This document shows, one piece after another, positions 1 to 9,401 of a stretch of DNA of 64,000 bases; position 1 is the first letter of the stretch, and each line of letters starts with the position of its first letter. The translations under genes and the position numbers were made by a program. The notes beneath the pieces are model-generated. The model was given only the letters and a program-made list of their open reading frames with translations. It did not search any database and was not told where the DNA came from. The stretch comes from Rubrivirga sp. SAORIC476 (lineage in GTDB: Bacteria > Bacteroidota > Rhodothermia > Rhodothermales > Rubricoccaceae): the NCBI RefSeq assembly GCF_002283555.1, contig NZ_MVOI01000004.1:82175-146174 (forward strand), in the 5' to 3' direction.

Positions 1-2
1 CC

Positions 3-3000
3 ACGGACGTGCTCACGGTAACGGAGAATGTGCCGCCGCTCTTCACGGCGGCCTTTGACCCGACGGTGATCGCCACGAACGGCACGAGCACCCTCACCCT
101 CACCATCGACAACGCCGCTTCGCTCGCCGAGGCGGCTGATCTGGCCGTGGCCACAGCGCTGCCGACCAACGTGGTGGTCGCCACGCCCTCCAGCGCCTCG
201 ACCTCCTGCGCCGGCGGGACGCTGACGGCGGCGGACGGAGGCACCTCGGTGTCGTACACGGGCGGCTCGGTCGCGGGCGGCGCCTCCTGCACGATTTCGC
301 TCGACATCACCGGCACCGCTTCCGACCTCTACACCGTGACGACGGGCGACCTCACCTCGTCCCTGGGCAACAGTGGCCCGGCGAGCGCCGACCTGCGCGT
401 GGCAGAGCTGATGTTCGCCAAGACGTTCGCCGAGGACGGTGTGGCAGCGGGAGGCTCGACCGACCTGACGTTCACGCTCATGAACGGCAGCACGGCGGAC
501 ACCTACCAGCGGCTCGCGTTCTCGGACGACCTCGATGCCTTCCTCACCGGGGCCGTCGCCTCGGGGACGCCTCAGACGGATGTCTGTGGCACCGGCTCTC
601 AACTCACGGGTACGTCAGTGCTGTCGCTCAGCGACGGCACGCTGGCACCGGGGGAGAGTTGCTCGTTTACCGTGACCGTCGTGCTCCCCGGTGCCGCCTC
701 GCCCGGTGTATATGTCAACGAGACCAGTGCGCTCACCGCGCGGGTCGGCGTGGCCGACGTGACGCTCCCGGCGGCCACCGACGCCCTGCAGGTGTTCGTG
801 CCGCCGACGTTCGCGAAGGCGTTCGCCCCGGACGCGGTCCTCTTCGGCGAGGGCAGCACGCTCACCTTCACCATCGACAACACCGCCGAGGTGGCCGCGG
901 CGACCGATCTCGCCTTCGCCGACGATTTCCCTGCGGGGCTCGTGATCGCGACGCCTTCCAACGCATCCACCACCTGCACGGGTGGGACGCTGACGGCGGC
1001 CGATGGCGCGTCGGCCCTCACCTACACGGGTGGTACCGTCGCTGCGGGAACGGCGTGCGAGGTCACGGTTGACGTGATCAGCACGACACCGGGGACGTTC
1101 CTCAATACGTCGGGGGATCTCACGTCTTCACTCGGGAACAGCGGACCGGCCGCGGCGACGCTCGCGGTTGCCTCGCCCCCGCCGGCCTTCGCGAAAGCAT
1201 TCTCCCCCGAGGAGATCCTCGCGGGCGGGGTGAGCACGCTCACGCTCAGCATCGACAACGCTGTCGCCACCGAGGCGGCCAGTGACCTCGACGTGACCGA
1301 CAACCTCCCTGCTGGGATGACCGTCGCTACGCCGTCCAACGCGACGACGACCTGCACCGGGGGCACGCTGACCGCGGCCGATGGGGCCTCGACGCTCACG
1401 TACACCGGAGGTACCGTTGCGGCGGGCGCGTCCTGCACGGTGGCCGTGGACGTCACGAGCGCGACGCCGGGAGACCTGGTCAACACGACCGGGGAGCTGA
1501 CCTCCTCGCTCGGGACCAGCGGCACGGCGTCGGCGACGCTGACGGTCTCGGCTGCGCCACCGACCTTCACGAAGGCCTTCGCTCCGGAGACGGTGGCGCT
1601 GGGGGGGCGGAGCACACTCACGCTGGTCATCGACAACGCGGCTGCGCCCGTCGCGGCGACCGATCTCACGTTCACGGACGCCCTCCCGTCGGGGATGGTG
1701 ATCGCGACGCCTGGCAATGCCGCTGCGACCTGCACGGACGGGACGCTGGTCGCCATCGACGGTGCCTCGACGCTGTCGTACAGCGGAGGGACGGTGGCCG
1801 CGAGCGCCTCGTGCACGATCTCGGTGGACGTGACGGGCACGGAGGTCGGCGCCCTCGTCAACACGACGAGTGACCTGACCTCCTCCCTCGGCAACAGCGG
1901 TCCGGCGTCGGCTACCCTTACGGTCGAGCAGCCCGCGCTGCTGGCGACGAAGGCGTTCGCCCTCTTCGACCGCGACAATCCGCGCACGGCCGATGAGGGA
2001 GAGACCATCCGCTACACCATCGAGGCGTCGGTGGAGGACGGCCGGACGCTCTCCGGCGTCGTCTTCGACGACGTCCTGAGTCCCTACACGGCGCTGCGCG
2101 TGGGGTCGGTGAGCACCAACGTCGGCGTGGTGACCTCGGGTAACGACCCCGGCGACACGAGCGTGTCCGTCGACCTGGGCACGCTCACGCCCGCCTCGGG
2201 CACGGTGAAGATCACCTTCAACACTGCCGTGGTCGGCGGCATCCCGGAGTCGGTCGCGGTCCTCTGCAACCAGGGCACCTTCACGGGCGACTTCCCCGTC
2301 GTAGGAACGGATGACCCGAGTGAGCCTGGGATCAGCGACCCGACCTGCACGCCCGTGACCCAGCCCGACGTCAACATCGAGGTGGTGTCGCTGACGGCGG
2401 AGCGCGGGGGCCAGGTCGTGATGCAGGGCACGCTGACCAACACGACGGCGAACCCGATTCGCGTCCAGGTCTCGGGCCGCCTCCTGACCCCGGACGGGCA
2501 GACCATCCCCAGCGAGGGGCGTCGCGTCTCCGTTCAGCCCGGTGCGACCATCGGGCCCGCTCAGCTGATCCGCGGCATCAACCTCTCGGCGTCGGCGCCG
2601 GACGGCTTGTACCGGCTGACGCTGGACGCGGTGACGGTCAACACGAGCCGCCTCGTGGATACGGACGTGGTCGAGTTCACCCTGACGCCCGCTGGCATGC
2701 TGGCGGACGCCTCGGACGCCACCACGGCGGACGCCGACGTGCCGGCGGCGGCCGTCGCCGCGCCCGCCGCTGCGTCGCTCTCTGCGGAGGACCTCGCTGC
2801 CATCGAGCCGGGCGCAGGGCCGAACCCGTTCCTCGGGCGGACCGTGATCCGCTACGGGCTGCCCGAGGCGGCCCAGGTCGACCTTCGCGTGTTCGACCTT
2901 CAGGGTCGGCTCGTGGCGGTGCTGGAGAGCGGCTCGCGTCCGGCAGGCCTGGAAGAGGTGGTCTTCGATGCCTCGGCGCGGCCCGTTGGCGTCTACATCT

Positions 3001-3056
3001 GGCGCCTAAGCATCGACGGGGAGGTGACGACGGGCCGGGTCACGCTCGTCCGGTAG
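3..3056 (+). CDS. Repeat-built T9SS-secreted surface protein (5' end outside window)
   Basis: The reading frame is open to the left edge and starts inside a repeat, so this is the C-terminal part of a longer protein. Five tandem modules of about 125-133 residues are visible. Four open with an (F/A)(T/A)KAF-like motif and most carry a paired-Cys core such as CTGGTLTAADGAS followed by LTYTGGTVAAG; the second module is divergent. This resembles bacterial DUF11/DUF7933-type beta-sandwich repeats. A further DUF11-like segment lies near residues 645-770 and another beta domain near 780-900. The last 80 residues (GPNPF, LRVFDLQGRLVA, GVYIWRL) form a type IX secretion sorting domain, so the product should cross the outer membrane and be surface-attached or released. 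An adhesin or matrix role is inferred only from architecture. A strong hairpin follows the stop codon. Confidence 0.85.
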   Translation, partial: TDVLTVTENVPPLFTAAFDPTVIATNGTSTLTLTIDNAASLAEAADLAVATALPTNVVVATPSSASTSCAGGTLTAADGGTSVSYTGGSVAGGASCTISLDITGTASDLYTVTTGDLTSSLGNSGPASADLRVAELMFAKTFAEDGVAAGGSTDLTFTLMNGSTADTYQRLAFSDDLDAFLTGAVASGTPQTDVCGTGSQLTGTSVLSLSDGTLAPGESCSFTVTVVLPGAASPGVYVNETSALTARVGVADVTLPAATDALQVFVPPTFAKAFAPDAVLFGEGSTLTFTIDNTAEVAAATDLAFADDFPAGLVIATPSNASTTCTGGTLTAADGASALTYTGGTVAAGTACEVTVDVISTTPGTFLNTSGDLTSSLGNSGPAAATLAVASPPPAFAKAFSPEEILAGGVSTLTLSIDNAVATEAASDLDVTDNLPAGMTVATPSNATTTCTGGTLTAADGASTLTYTGGTVAAGASCTVAVDVTSATPGDLVNTTGELTSSLGTSGTASATLTVSAAPPTFTKAFAPETVALGGRSTLTLVIDNAAAPVAATDLTFTDALPSGMVIATPGNAAATCTDGTLVAIDGASTLSYSGGTVAASASCTISVDVTGTEVGALVNTTSDLTSSLGNSGPASATLTVEQPALLATKAFALFDRDNPRTADEGETIRYTIEASVEDGRTLSGVVFDDVLSPYTALRVGSVSTNVGVVTSGNDPGDTSVSVDLGTLTPASGTVKITFNTAVVGGIPESVAVLCNQGTFTGDFPVVGTDDPSEPGISDPTCTPVTQPDVNIEVVSLTAERGGQVVMQGTLTNTTANPIRVQVSGRLLTPDGQTIPSEGRRVSVQPGATIGPAQLIRGINLSASAPDGLYRLTLDAVTVNTSRLVDTDVVEFTLTPAGMLADASDATTADADVPAAAVAAPAAASLSAEDLAAIEPGAGPNPFLGRTVIRYGLPEAAQVDLRVFDLQGRLVAVLESGSRPAGLEEVVFDASARPVGVYIWRLSIDGEVTTGRVTLVR

Positions 3057-3075
3057 CGACGACTCGCCGGTTCTT

Positions 3076-3113
3076 CTCGCGGGCGCGGCTTCTTCAGAGG
3101 CTGCGCCCGCGAG
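3076..3113 (+). terminator. Hairpin downstream of the T9SS surface protein
   Basis: An 11-bp perfect stem (CTCGCGGGCGC / GCGCCCGCGAG), extendable by three pairs, begins 20 nt after the stop codon. There is no long U tract after it, so it is called from position and stem strength alone. Confidence 0.5.
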
Positions 3114-3115
3114 AC

Positions 3116-3740
3116 GTTGTGATCGCATCTCCTGCCAACGCGTCGAGCACGTGCACGGGCGGCGGGACGGCGCGACACCGGTGGTCGATGCTCCCGAAGG
3201 AAGCTCCATGCTGATCTACTCGGGAGGAGGCATCGGCGCCTCGTCTACGTGCGTGGTACGCGTCGATGTGACCAGCGCGACGCCGGGCTCGGCCACCCGC
3301 ACATCGAGCGCTCTCACGTCGACGGCGAGAGCCAGCGCGGCCGCGACGGCAGACCTCACCGTGGCCACCGACCGCCCCGGATTCAGCGCGTCCCTCTCGC
3401 CGACCTCGGTGACGCTGACGGTCGGAGCGCGCTCCCCTACATCTGGGGGGCGCCATCGGTAGTCCAGCCAACGCCGCCACGACGTGCGACGGCGCGCCCG
3501 TTGGCGCCACAGAGCCAGATCGCGACTGTCCGGTTTGAGGCGCTCAAGGCTGCAACCGTCCGTGTGGCCGTATACGACGCCCTCGGCCGCGAAGTCGCCA
3601 GCCTCGTGGACGCGCCCGTAGAGGCGGGACGCCACCAGGCGACCTTCGTGTCCGACGGACTCCCCAGCGGGACCTACCTGCTACGAATGCCCCCCTCCGA
3701 GGGCTTCGCGCAGACGCGATCGATCACCGTGATACGATGA
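3116..3740 (+). pseudogene. Decayed T9SS repeat-protein paralogue
   Basis: Conceptual translation recovers pieces of the upstream gene's repeat in different frames. Frame 2 gives VVIASPANASSTCTGGG at 3116-3166. Frame 1 gives an IYSGGG..VRVDVTSATPG segment and the start of a next repeat (FSASLSPTSVTLTVG) up to about 3430. Frame 2 again gives AIGSPANAATTCDG near 3452-3490. Frame 3 gives a complete-looking T9SS C-terminal sorting domain (VRVAVYDALGREVASLVD ... SGTYLLRM) ending at 3740. The second repeat is missing about 40 residues between its start and its Cys region, so there are internal deletions as well as at least three frame changes. No start codon or single open frame joins the parts. 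It lies directly after the hairpin that ends the intact gene, which suggests a tandem duplicate that decayed. Confidence 0.8.
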
Positions 3741-3778
3741 TTCGACCTCGCTCTGTCGACAGACGTCGGAGCGGAGCC

Positions 3779-4525
3779 CTACTGGCCGACCGAGACCTGG
3801 CCTCCGTCCTGGCCCCAGGTGGTCTCGTCGAAGATGGCCCGCGCGTCTGTCAGATCCTCGTCCGACGCGCCGACGGGGGCGTGGACGAGGACCAACCGCC
3901 CGACCCCCGCGCGGGCGGCCACGTCGGCGGCCTCTGCTGGGGAGCTGTGAACCCCAGAGAGTGAGCCGGTGCCCTCATGGATCAGCACGTCGGCGCCCAT
4001 GGCGAGCGCCACCACCGCCTCGCTGTGTGCGGTGTCGCACGAGTAGACGAGCGTGCCCGCCTCGGTCGTAAACCGGAGCCCGATGGTCGGCACGGGGTGG
4101 TCCACCGGTGCAGCCGAGATGGTCAGTCCGCCCAGGCGGACGACGGGAGCGCCCGGCTCCATGACCACCGGGTGGAAGCGGCGCTCGGGGAGGCCCTGCC
4201 AGTGGAGGGTATCGAATATGGCGAACACGGCCCGTGCCTTTTCCAGCGTCGGGGCGGGTCCGTAGATGTTTAGCGCTTCGCGCCGCCCCATCAGCCACAG
4301 CTTCTCGATCAGAAGCGGGTATCCGGAAATGTGATCCGGGTGCTCGTGCGTCAAAATGATCGTGTCCACCGCCAGCGGGTCGAGGCCGCAGGCCAGCATC
4401 CGCTGCACCGCGTCCCCCCCGCAGTCGACGAGGACCACGTGTGCCTCGTATTCCACGGCGAGCATCGTGGTGGTTCGGTCGGGGCCAGCGTGTGCGGAGC
4501 CGGTGCCCAGGAGGTGGACGGTCAT
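3779..4525 (-). CDS. MBL-fold metallohydrolase (RNase Z-like)
   Basis: A 248-residue metallo-beta-lactamase-fold protein. The metal site motif THEHPDHISG is at residues 59-68 (H60, H62, D64, H65), preceded by the typical N-terminal LLGTGS strand. A later SCDTAHSEA stretch supplies the usual bridging Asp, and an HSSPAEAADVA stretch a further His. Length and motif order resemble ribonuclease Z/ElaC-like and arylsulfatase-like MBL hydrolases; the exosite arm of tRNase Z is not evident, so the substrate is unassigned. It begins at an ATG, has no signal peptide and is probably cytoplasmic. It converges on the decayed T9SS paralogue and is followed upstream by polyprenyl synthase. Confidence 0.85.
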   Translation of the reverse strand: MTVHLLGTGSAHAGPDRTTTMLAVEYEAHVVLVDCGGDAVQRMLACGLDPLAVDTIILTHEHPDHISGYPLLIEKLWLMGRREALNIYGPAPTLEKARAVFAIFDTLHWQGLPERRFHPVVMEPGAPVVRLGGLTISAAPVDHPVPTIGLRFTTEAGTLVYSCDTAHSEAVVALAMGADVLIHEGTGSLSGVHSSPAEAADVAARAGVGRLVLVHAPVGASDEDLTDARAIFDETTWGQDGGQVSVGQ

Positions 4526-4611
4526 GGCGCGGAGAGAAACCGGAGTCTAGTGCCCCCGGTGCGTACCGTGCGCACAGAATCGGGCGCAGTCGCCGCGAAT
4601 CAGGAGCGAGC

Positions 4612-5631
4612 CTATGCCTTCCGGGCGACGACGTAGGCGCAGAGGCCGACGAGCGCATCGCGGGCGTCCGAGACGGGGAACGCGCCCAGGGCGTCGGCGG
4701 CGTCCGTGGCGAGGGTGACCATGCGGGCCCGGGCTTCTGCCAGTCCCCCCGAGGTGGTCACGAACGTCACGACTTCGTCGACCTCCGCGCGGCTCTTCTT
4801 CCGCTTGCGCACGATCCGGCGGATCCGCTTCCGGGTGGGGTCGTCGGCACGCTCCAGCGCCAGGATGAGCGGGAGGGTCATCTTGCGGTCCTGGAGGTCC
4901 AGGCCGACCGGCTTGCCCGCCGTTGCGCTCGGGTCGTAGTCGAACAGGTCGTCACGGATCTGGAACGCGAGGCCGATGGTCTCGCCGATGGCTTTCGCGC
5001 GGGCGACGGTCTCCTCGTCGGCCCCCGCAGACGCAGCCCCGGCCGCCATGCAGGCAGCGATGAGCGAGCCGGTCTTGTCGGCGATGATCTGGAAGTAGCG
5101 CTCCTCGGTCATGTCCAGCTTGCGCGCTGTCTCCAGCTGGAGCAGTTCGCCCTCGGACATCCGGCGGACGGCGTCGGAGGTGATGTGAAGCAGATCGTAG
5201 TCGCGGGCGTCCAGGGCGAGCAGGAGGCCGCGGGAGAGCAGGTAGTCGCCCAGGAGCACGCCCACTTTGTTCTTCCAGAGCGCGTTGATGGACGCGACGC
5301 CGCGCCGGGTCTCTGCCTCGTCGATCACGTCGTCGTGGACGAGCGTCGCCGTGTGGAGCAACTCGACCAGCGTCGCGCCGCGGTAGCTCCGCTCGGTGAT
5401 GCCGCCGCAGAGTTCGGCCGAGAGGAGCACCAGCGTCGGGCGGATCTGCTTGCCCTTCCGCTTGAGGAGGTACTGAACGATCGTGTCCAGGAGGCGGACC
5501 CGCGACCGCATCGCCTCCCGAAAGTGCTGCCGAAAGGTGGTCAGGTCCGGTGCGACGGGACCCTGAATCGCCTTGAGGCTCAGCGGAGCGGCGTCGGAGA
5601 GGGACGGCGGGGAGGCGACGGCAGGGGACAC
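4612..5631 (-). CDS. ispB: Polyprenyl diphosphate synthase (IspB-like)
   Basis: A 339-residue trans-isoprenyl diphosphate synthase that condenses isopentenyl diphosphate onto an allylic diphosphate, most likely to make the long side chain of a respiratory quinone. The first Asp-rich motif is LVHDDVIDEAETRRG (Asp at about 100, 101 and 104) and the second is FQIRDDLFDY at about residue 225-234. KGKQIRP (59-65) is the IPP-binding region. The start is a GTG, and about 30 N-terminal residues before the fold are low-complexity. Chain length cannot be read reliably from sequence; the symbol reflects the octaprenyl-type family only. Confidence 0.88.
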   Translation of the reverse strand: MSPAVASPPSLSDAAPLSLKAIQGPVAPDLTTFRQHFREAMRSRVRLLDTIVQYLLKRKGKQIRPTLVLLSAELCGGITERSYRGATLVELLHTATLVHDDVIDEAETRRGVASINALWKNKVGVLLGDYLLSRGLLLALDARDYDLLHITSDAVRRMSEGELLQLETARKLDMTEERYFQIIADKTGSLIAACMAAGAASAGADEETVARAKAIGETIGLAFQIRDDLFDYDPSATAGKPVGLDLQDRKMTLPLILALERADDPTRKRIRRIVRKRKKSRAEVDEVVTFVTTSGGLAEARARMVTLATDAADALGAFPVSDARDALVGLCAYVVARKA

Positions 5632-5728
5632 GCGGCGTTTTCAGTCGTGGTTGAAAGTTCCTACCGGTGCGGGGCCGTTCGGTTGCGGCACCGCAAGGCT
5701 CTCCCACGATTCTACACCCGAAGCCGCT

Positions 5729-7009
5729 CTACATGCGATCGAGCGCTGGATAGAGTGCGCGTCCGATGGCGCAGCGAGCGCAGCGCCCCTCCTGGCAGTA
5801 GGACCGGGCGAGCTGCTGGACCCCCTGCGCCTCGACCGCAGAGCGGGGTCGGAACCCCGCTTCGGCGAACGCCCGCGTGACGTGGTCCTCGGAGGTGGGA
5901 ATGGATCGGTACAGGTCGAGGACCGCTCCCTCTGCGCCGGGATCCTCGCGTTGCTCGGCATCGAGCAAGAGCACCGGCAGGACAGCGTCGGCCAGGACGC
6001 GCACGGCGCGCGTGCGTCCCATCGGAGCGCTGCCGTCCGGGGGAGCCGGTCTCAGCAAGGTCAGAACGGGGTCGAGACCCGCTCGGGCTGCCTCGGCCAG
6101 GGTGGCGACCGCGTCGAGGCGGAGGGGGCCCGCGGGCGCCAGCCACGCCGCGGCCTGTGCGATGCGCCGCCGGGGCGCGTTGGCCGGGCGCCCGCCCCGG
6201 CGCCAGGCGTCGGACCGCATGGGGGGCTCGGTGGAGGTCGCCGGATCGAAGAGGTCCGTGCGCTCCAGGCCGGAGGCGGCCAGCAACCGGTCCTGGATGG
6301 CACGGCCGTCGAGGGCGCGCACGGCGGTGAGAGAGACGCGCTCCGCGAGCGTCTCGAACGCATCCGCGTTCGCCTCATAGCCGAGCGCTCGGAACATGCG
6401 CCTGACCAAGAGACGGTCGAGGTCGGGGCGCTGCCCGTACGCCCGCCCGACTTCCTGCGCGCGGTGCCGGAGCCGTTCCGTGCCCAGGTGTCGGATCCAG
6501 TCCCCGGCGAGCTTCGGGTCCACCTCACGCCACCGCGAACCGCACTGGGGCGTCGTGGCCGCGTCCAGATGAAACGCACGCAGCAGCGCCCGGAGCGACC
6601 GGTCGAGGTGGGGGAGGAGCACCAACTCCGGCAACTCCGATCCGTCGGCCCGTCGGAGCGTTCCGGTCCGCCGGTCCGCCGTCAGCACGACGTGCAGCAC
6701 GACCCGGTCGTAGGCCGAGTCGAGGTGGTGGCGGTGCGTCTCCCACGCCGAGCTGGACGTGTGGATCTCGATGTCCCCCGCCCACAGAAGCCCCCCGATC
6801 TCGACACGCGCATCCGAGACATCGGGGCCGGAGTCCCGGTTGAGCCGCCCGGCGTCGACGAGCCGCACCGGTTGGCCGTCCGTCGTCTGCAACCGGCTCG
6901 CGTCGAAGAGGCCGCGCACCCAGGCGTCCTGGATGGCGGCCTCGGGGATCCGGGCGATGCGGTCGAGCGGTTCGGCGACGAGGGGTTCGTGGACCAGCAG
7001 GTCAGTCAT
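5729..7009 (-). CDS. DUF2851 family protein
   Basis: A 426-residue protein of the DUF2851 family, widespread in Bacteroidota and of unknown function. Recognisable family blocks are the N-terminal GLFDASRL / NRDSGPDVSDARVEIGG region, GDIEIHTSSSAWETHRHH (about residues 78-95) and YDRVVLHVVL. The C-terminus has a compact Cys cluster, CQEGRCARCAIG, that could bind a metal. No signal peptide or membrane helix is seen. It lies 46 nt downstream of the 6-phosphogluconolactonase gene on the same strand and may be co-transcribed with the pentose phosphate genes, although nothing ties it to that pathway. Confidence 0.85.
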   Translation of the reverse strand: MTDLLVHEPLVAEPLDRIARIPEAAIQDAWVRGLFDASRLQTTDGQPVRLVDAGRLNRDSGPDVSDARVEIGGLLWAGDIEIHTSSSAWETHRHHLDSAYDRVVLHVVLTADRRTGTLRRADGSELPELVLLPHLDRSLRALLRAFHLDAATTPQCGSRWREVDPKLAGDWIRHLGTERLRHRAQEVGRAYGQRPDLDRLLVRRMFRALGYEANADAFETLAERVSLTAVRALDGRAIQDRLLAASGLERTDLFDPATSTEPPMRSDAWRRGGRPANAPRRRIAQAAAWLAPAGPLRLDAVATLAEAARAGLDPVLTLLRPAPPDGSAPMGRTRAVRVLADAVLPVLLLDAEQREDPGAEGAVLDLYRSIPTSEDHVTRAFAEAGFRPRSAVEAQGVQQLARSYCQEGRCARCAIGRALYPALDRM

Positions 7010-7055
7010 CGGGGCCAGGGGAGTTCGCCCCCATAGACCCGGCAGACCCGCAGAT

Positions 7056-7793
7056 CTAACCTTCGTCGTCGTCTGCGAGGCCGGACGCGAGTTCGCGGTC
7101 GACCAGCCAGACCATCGTCCCGTCCACCTCGACCCGCGCGATGGGAGGGCCGACGGCCTCCCCGTCGTACGCGTCGAGCACCTCGGTGAAGGCGCCGCGC
7201 TTGCCCGCGCCGGCGGCGGCCACGAGGCAGAGGTCCGCTTTAGCGAGCGCGGGGAACGTCAGCGTGAGCCGGTCACGGACTGCAGCCGACGCGGGCGCAT
7301 GACCGACCGTCACGCGCCGGTCGGTCTCGCCGAGCGCGTCGGTGCCGGGGAAGAGCGACGCCGTGTGTCCGTCCTCGCCCATCCCGAGGTGGAGCACGTC
7401 GAACCGGAGGTCGGCGCCGAAAAACTGCTCCAGGGCCTGTTCGTAGACGACCGATCCCTCCGGCGGTGGGCAGTCGCCGGGCATCTTGTGGACGTTCGTC
7501 TTCGGGATGCTGGCCGGGCGGATGAGCGTCCGGTTCGCCATAGCGAAGTTGCTCTCTGGGTGGTCCGGCGGGACGCACCGCTCGTCGCCCCAGAACAGGT
7601 GCACGCGGCCCCAGTCGATGCCCTCGGCCTCGGCGAGGCGGGCGTAGGCGGTGACCGGCGTGGAGCCGCCCGTGAGGCACAGCGTCACGCGCTTTTTCTC
7701 CGTCAGCGCCGCGCGAAGGGCGGTCGCCGTCCGGTCGGCCAGCGCCTCGGCGACGGCCTGTTTGCTGGGGAGAACGATGATCTCGGCAGACAT
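7056..7793 (-). CDS. pgl: 6-phosphogluconolactonase
   Basis: A 245-residue enzyme of the SugarP isomerase-like/DevB family that hydrolyses 6-phosphoglucono-1,5-lactone to 6-phosphogluconate. Seen motifs: LCLTGGSTPVTAYARLA near residues 38-54, VHLFWGDERCVPPDHPESNF near 64-83, and DVLHLGMGEDGHTASLFPG with the conserved GEDGHTASLFP block. The gene starts with ATG 21 nt after the stop of the glucose-6-phosphate dehydrogenase gene on the same strand, so the two consecutive oxidative pentose phosphate steps are probably co-transcribed. No 6-phosphogluconate dehydrogenase gene is present in the window. Confidence 0.93.
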   Translation of the reverse strand: MSAEIIVLPSKQAVAEALADRTATALRAALTEKKRVTLCLTGGSTPVTAYARLAEAEGIDWGRVHLFWGDERCVPPDHPESNFAMANRTLIRPASIPKTNVHKMPGDCPPPEGSVVYEQALEQFFGADLRFDVLHLGMGEDGHTASLFPGTDALGETDRRVTVGHAPASAAVRDRLTLTFPALAKADLCLVAAAGAGKRGAFTEVLDAYDGEAVGPPIARVEVDGTMVWLVDRELASGLADDDEG

Positions 7794-7814
7794 GCGAATG
7801 GGAGGAGAGGGGGG

Positions 7815-9281
7815 TCAGCAGGTGTCGTCGGACGCCGCCACCTCTTCGGTCGGCGGCGCCTGGATGAGCGTCTCTGTGGCATCGGGGCCCCAGGTGCGGG
7901 ACGGGTACGGGTGGACCTCGATGGCGTCGTTGTCGAGGATCTCCGAATACACGCGCCACGCTTCCTCAGCCTCGTCGCCGTGGACGAACAGCGTCGCGTC
8001 GCCGCGGACGATGTCGGCGAGGAGCGTCTCATACGCGTCCGGGAAGGCACCGAATCGGTCCTCGTAGTCGAACGACAGTTCCTGGGTGCTCACACCGAAC
8101 CCGTTGCCGGGCGTCTTGACGTCGAAGGAGAGGCGGAAGCCTTCGTCGGGCTGGAGACGGAGGCGGAGTACGTTGGGCGTCGGGTCGCAGCCGCCCGACG
8201 TCTGGAAGAGCGTCACCGGCGGGCGCCGGAACACGACCGCGATCTCGGAGACGCGCGCGGGCATCCGCTTGCCGGTGCGGAGGATGAAGGGGACCCCCTG
8301 CCAGCGCCAGTTGTCGAGCTGGAGACGGACGGTGGCAAAGGTCTCGGTCCGTGAGCCCTCGGCGACGCCCTCGTGGTCGGCGTAGCCTTCCGGATCGTCG
8401 GGGCCGGAGGCGTACTGTCCCAGGATGACGGCGTCGGGGCGGGCGGTGCGGGTGGAGCGGAGCACCTTGATCTTCTCGCTGCGGATGCCCTCCGCGTCCA
8501 GCCGGGCCGGTGGGTCCATCGCCGTCAGCGCGAAGAGTTGCGTGAGGTGGTTCTGGATCATGTCGCGCAGCGTGCCCACGCCGTCGAAGTAGCCCGCGCG
8601 CCCGGCGGCATCGTTGGTCTCGGCGACGGTGATCTCGACACGCTCCACGTCCTGGCGCGTCCAGGCGGACTCGAAAAAGGCGTTCGCGAACCGGAAGACG
8701 AGCAGGTTCTGGACGGTCTCTTTCCCCAGGTAGTGGTCGATCCGATAGACGACGTCCTCGGGGAAGTGCTCATGGACGATCGCATTCAACTCCCGCGCGC
8801 TGGCCAGGTCGTGGCCGAACGGCTTCTCGATGACCAGACGCACCCACGGGGCATCCTCCGCCACGTGGTCGCCGACAGTCCCGCGCTCAGCCTCGTGCTC
8901 GCCGAGGGAGGCGATGGTGCCCGGAAAGGCAGACGGAGGCAGGGCCAGGTAGTAGACGCGCTCGCCCTCCAGGTCCCGCTCCTCCTCCAGTGCGGCGGCG
9001 GCGTCGAAGACGGGCGCGAGGTCGTCGTAGGCGGTCACGCGGGCATACCGGAGCGCGGCCTCGGCCCAGGCGCGGGCGTCGCTCTCGTCGACCCCACCCT
9101 CGGTCAGTGACGAGACGGCGGCGGCCTGGAGGCGGGCGTCATCCCAGTCCGACCGGCCGACGCCGAGGATGGTCGGCTCTGGAGCGCCTTCGCGCGTCGT
9201 GACGTGGTAGAGCGCGGGGAAGAGCTTGACCGCGGCGAGGTCGCCGGTGGCGCCGAAGAGGACGAACAGGTGCGGATCCAT
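7815..9281 (-). CDS. zwf: Glucose-6-phosphate 1-dehydrogenase
   Basis: A 488-residue NAD(P)+-dependent enzyme that oxidises glucose 6-phosphate to the lactone. The N-terminal Rossmann motif LFGATGDLAAVKLFPALY is at residues 6-23 and the active-site block RIDHYLGKETVQNLL at about 177-191. The Lys of the EKPFGHD stretch and the His of the DHYLGK block are present. Length is normal for the family. The ATG at 9281 is preferred; a GTG sits directly before it. It is first in a zwf-pgl pair, with its own promoter probably in the 9282-9350 gap. A GC-rich hairpin at 9351-9381 separates it from the upstream collar-protein cluster. Confidence 0.95.
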   Translation of the reverse strand: MDPHLFVLFGATGDLAAVKLFPALYHVTTREGAPEPTILGVGRSDWDDARLQAAAVSSLTEGGVDESDARAWAEAALRYARVTAYDDLAPVFDAAAALEEERDLEGERVYYLALPPSAFPGTIASLGEHEAERGTVGDHVAEDAPWVRLVIEKPFGHDLASARELNAIVHEHFPEDVVYRIDHYLGKETVQNLLVFRFANAFFESAWTRQDVERVEITVAETNDAAGRAGYFDGVGTLRDMIQNHLTQLFALTAMDPPARLDAEGIRSEKIKVLRSTRTARPDAVILGQYASGPDDPEGYADHEGVAEGSRTETFATVRLQLDNWRWQGVPFILRTGKRMPARVSEIAVVFRRPPVTLFQTSGGCDPTPNVLRLRLQPDEGFRLSFDVKTPGNGFGVSTQELSFDYEDRFGAFPDAYETLLADIVRGDATLFVHGDEAEEAWRVYSEILDNDAIEVHPYPSRTWGPDATETLIQAPPTEEVAASDDTC

Positions 9282-9350
9282 CACGAGGTGAGAAGGGGCC
9301 TCGTGAATGTCCGAAGCACGCCGGGGTTCGCGCGGGACCCCGAACGCACA

Positions 9351-9381
9351 CCGGCCCCGGCCGCGAGGCAGCCGAGGCCGG
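9351..9381 (-). terminator. Hairpin ending the collar-protein cluster
   Basis: An 11-bp stem (CCGGCCTCGGC with GCCGGGGCCGG on the minus strand, one G-U pair) begins about 20 nt after the stop of the last collar-domain gene. It is positioned to stop minus-strand transcription before zwf. No U tract follows. Confidence 0.45.
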
Positions 9382-9401
9382 TTGGCTGACCGGTCTGAGG
9401 G

